This document shows positions 44,186-44,295 of a stretch of 44,295 nt of DNA, piece by piece. Each line of letters starts with the position of its first letter. Positions within the stretch are counted from its first letter, which is position 1. A program made the position numbers and the translations under genes. This DNA is from Dehalococcoidia bacterium (lineage in GTDB: Bacteria; Chloroflexota; Dehalococcoidia; Lucifugimonadales; GCA-2717565), in NCBI GenBank assembly GCA_009692865.1, contig SHYH01000006.1:1-44295 (forward strand). Direction: 5' to 3'. The notes beneath the pieces were generated by a model. The model did no database searches. It was not told the origin of the DNA and worked only from the letters and a program-made list of their open reading frames with translations.

Positions 44186-44295
44186 TTAGCAGGTTGTTGA
44201 AAAACCCTTTTCGACCCCCGATAGATGCGGGGCCTTCGGCATCCCCCTCCCCCCTTCCTGTCCAGGAAGGGGGGAGGGGTTATATCTGGGGAACA
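44186..44295 (-). repeat. Family I palindromic repeat, copy G (runs off the window)
   Basis: Starts TTAGCAGGTTGTTGAAAAAC and CCTTTTCGACCCC, then a GATAGATGCGGGGCCTTCGG insertion not seen in other copies, then CCTTCCTGTCCAGGAAGG and TTATATCTGGGG at the window edge. Upstream of sufC. Confidence 0.85.

Overview
The window is GC-rich, gene-dense bacterial chromosome. Protein details (the GTTSWG nucleotide loop of GpsA, PlsY with GSGRIGMANVLRT, a Mycobacterium-type CysM, GSI-alpha glutamine synthetase, Thr/Pro-rich lipoprotein linkers) and the abundant short GC-rich palindromic repeats suggest Chloroflexota, perhaps Dehalococcoidia. That placement is inference from resemblance; no search was run. 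There is no rRNA, CRISPR array, phage module or intact insertion sequence.

Layout. 1-1557: 3' end of tsaD and an MBL-fold protein, then repeats and a decayed DppC-type permease tail. 1936-7054 (minus): gpsA, plsY, der, argF and tlyA (phospholipid precursors, ribosome assembly, arginine). 7130-8071: UbiA-family prenyltransferase. 8354-10881: Rrf2 regulator, MoeB/ThiF-like E1 and CysM, a probable sulfur-carrier-dependent cysteine module. 11114-18749: glnA, gltB and gltD, the complete GS-GOGAT ammonium assimilation route. 18942-20401: tRNA-Gly(CCC), a CHRD lipoprotein, an ABM protein and tRNA-Asn(GTT). 20402-22322: a visibly less GC-rich islet with a beta-propeller protein, a PadR regulator and a membrane-protein pseudogene. 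22506-26110 (minus): ArsB/NhaD-type transporter, GIY-YIG protein, frameshifted alpha/beta hydrolase and signal peptidase I. 26324-28768: ECF sigma, anti-sigma and a SIMPL lipoprotein. 28922-33169: dcd followed by ribD, ribE, ribBA and ribH (riboflavin pathway). 33378-39826: EVE protein, aldo/keto reductase, LysR, TatD, a family-5 solute-binding lipoprotein and a TSUP exporter. 40051-44176 (minus): sufC, sufD, sufS and sufU for Fe-S assembly.

The genes are mostly housekeeping and metabolic. Linked themes are nitrogen assimilation, sulfur handling (cysteine synthesis, Suf, TSUP) and cofactor synthesis; the 3Fe-4S and 4Fe-4S proteins GltB and GltD are clients of an Fe-S assembly system such as Suf.

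The most distinctive feature is a set of short non-coding repeat families. Family I is about 145 bp, has CTAGCAGG-type inverted ends and several internal hairpins, occurs seven times, lies between co-directional genes, and repeatedly supplies the stop codon of the upstream gene. Family II exists with and without a 21-bp-arm palindromic module. Family III carries a conserved 6-bp stem with a variable tetraloop. Several proteins have substitutions at normally conserved positions (RibBA Gln143, ArgF HPMP, MBL His49, GpsA GTTSWG). I found no clear multi-gene system of a new kind; the repeats and these substitutions are the best leads.
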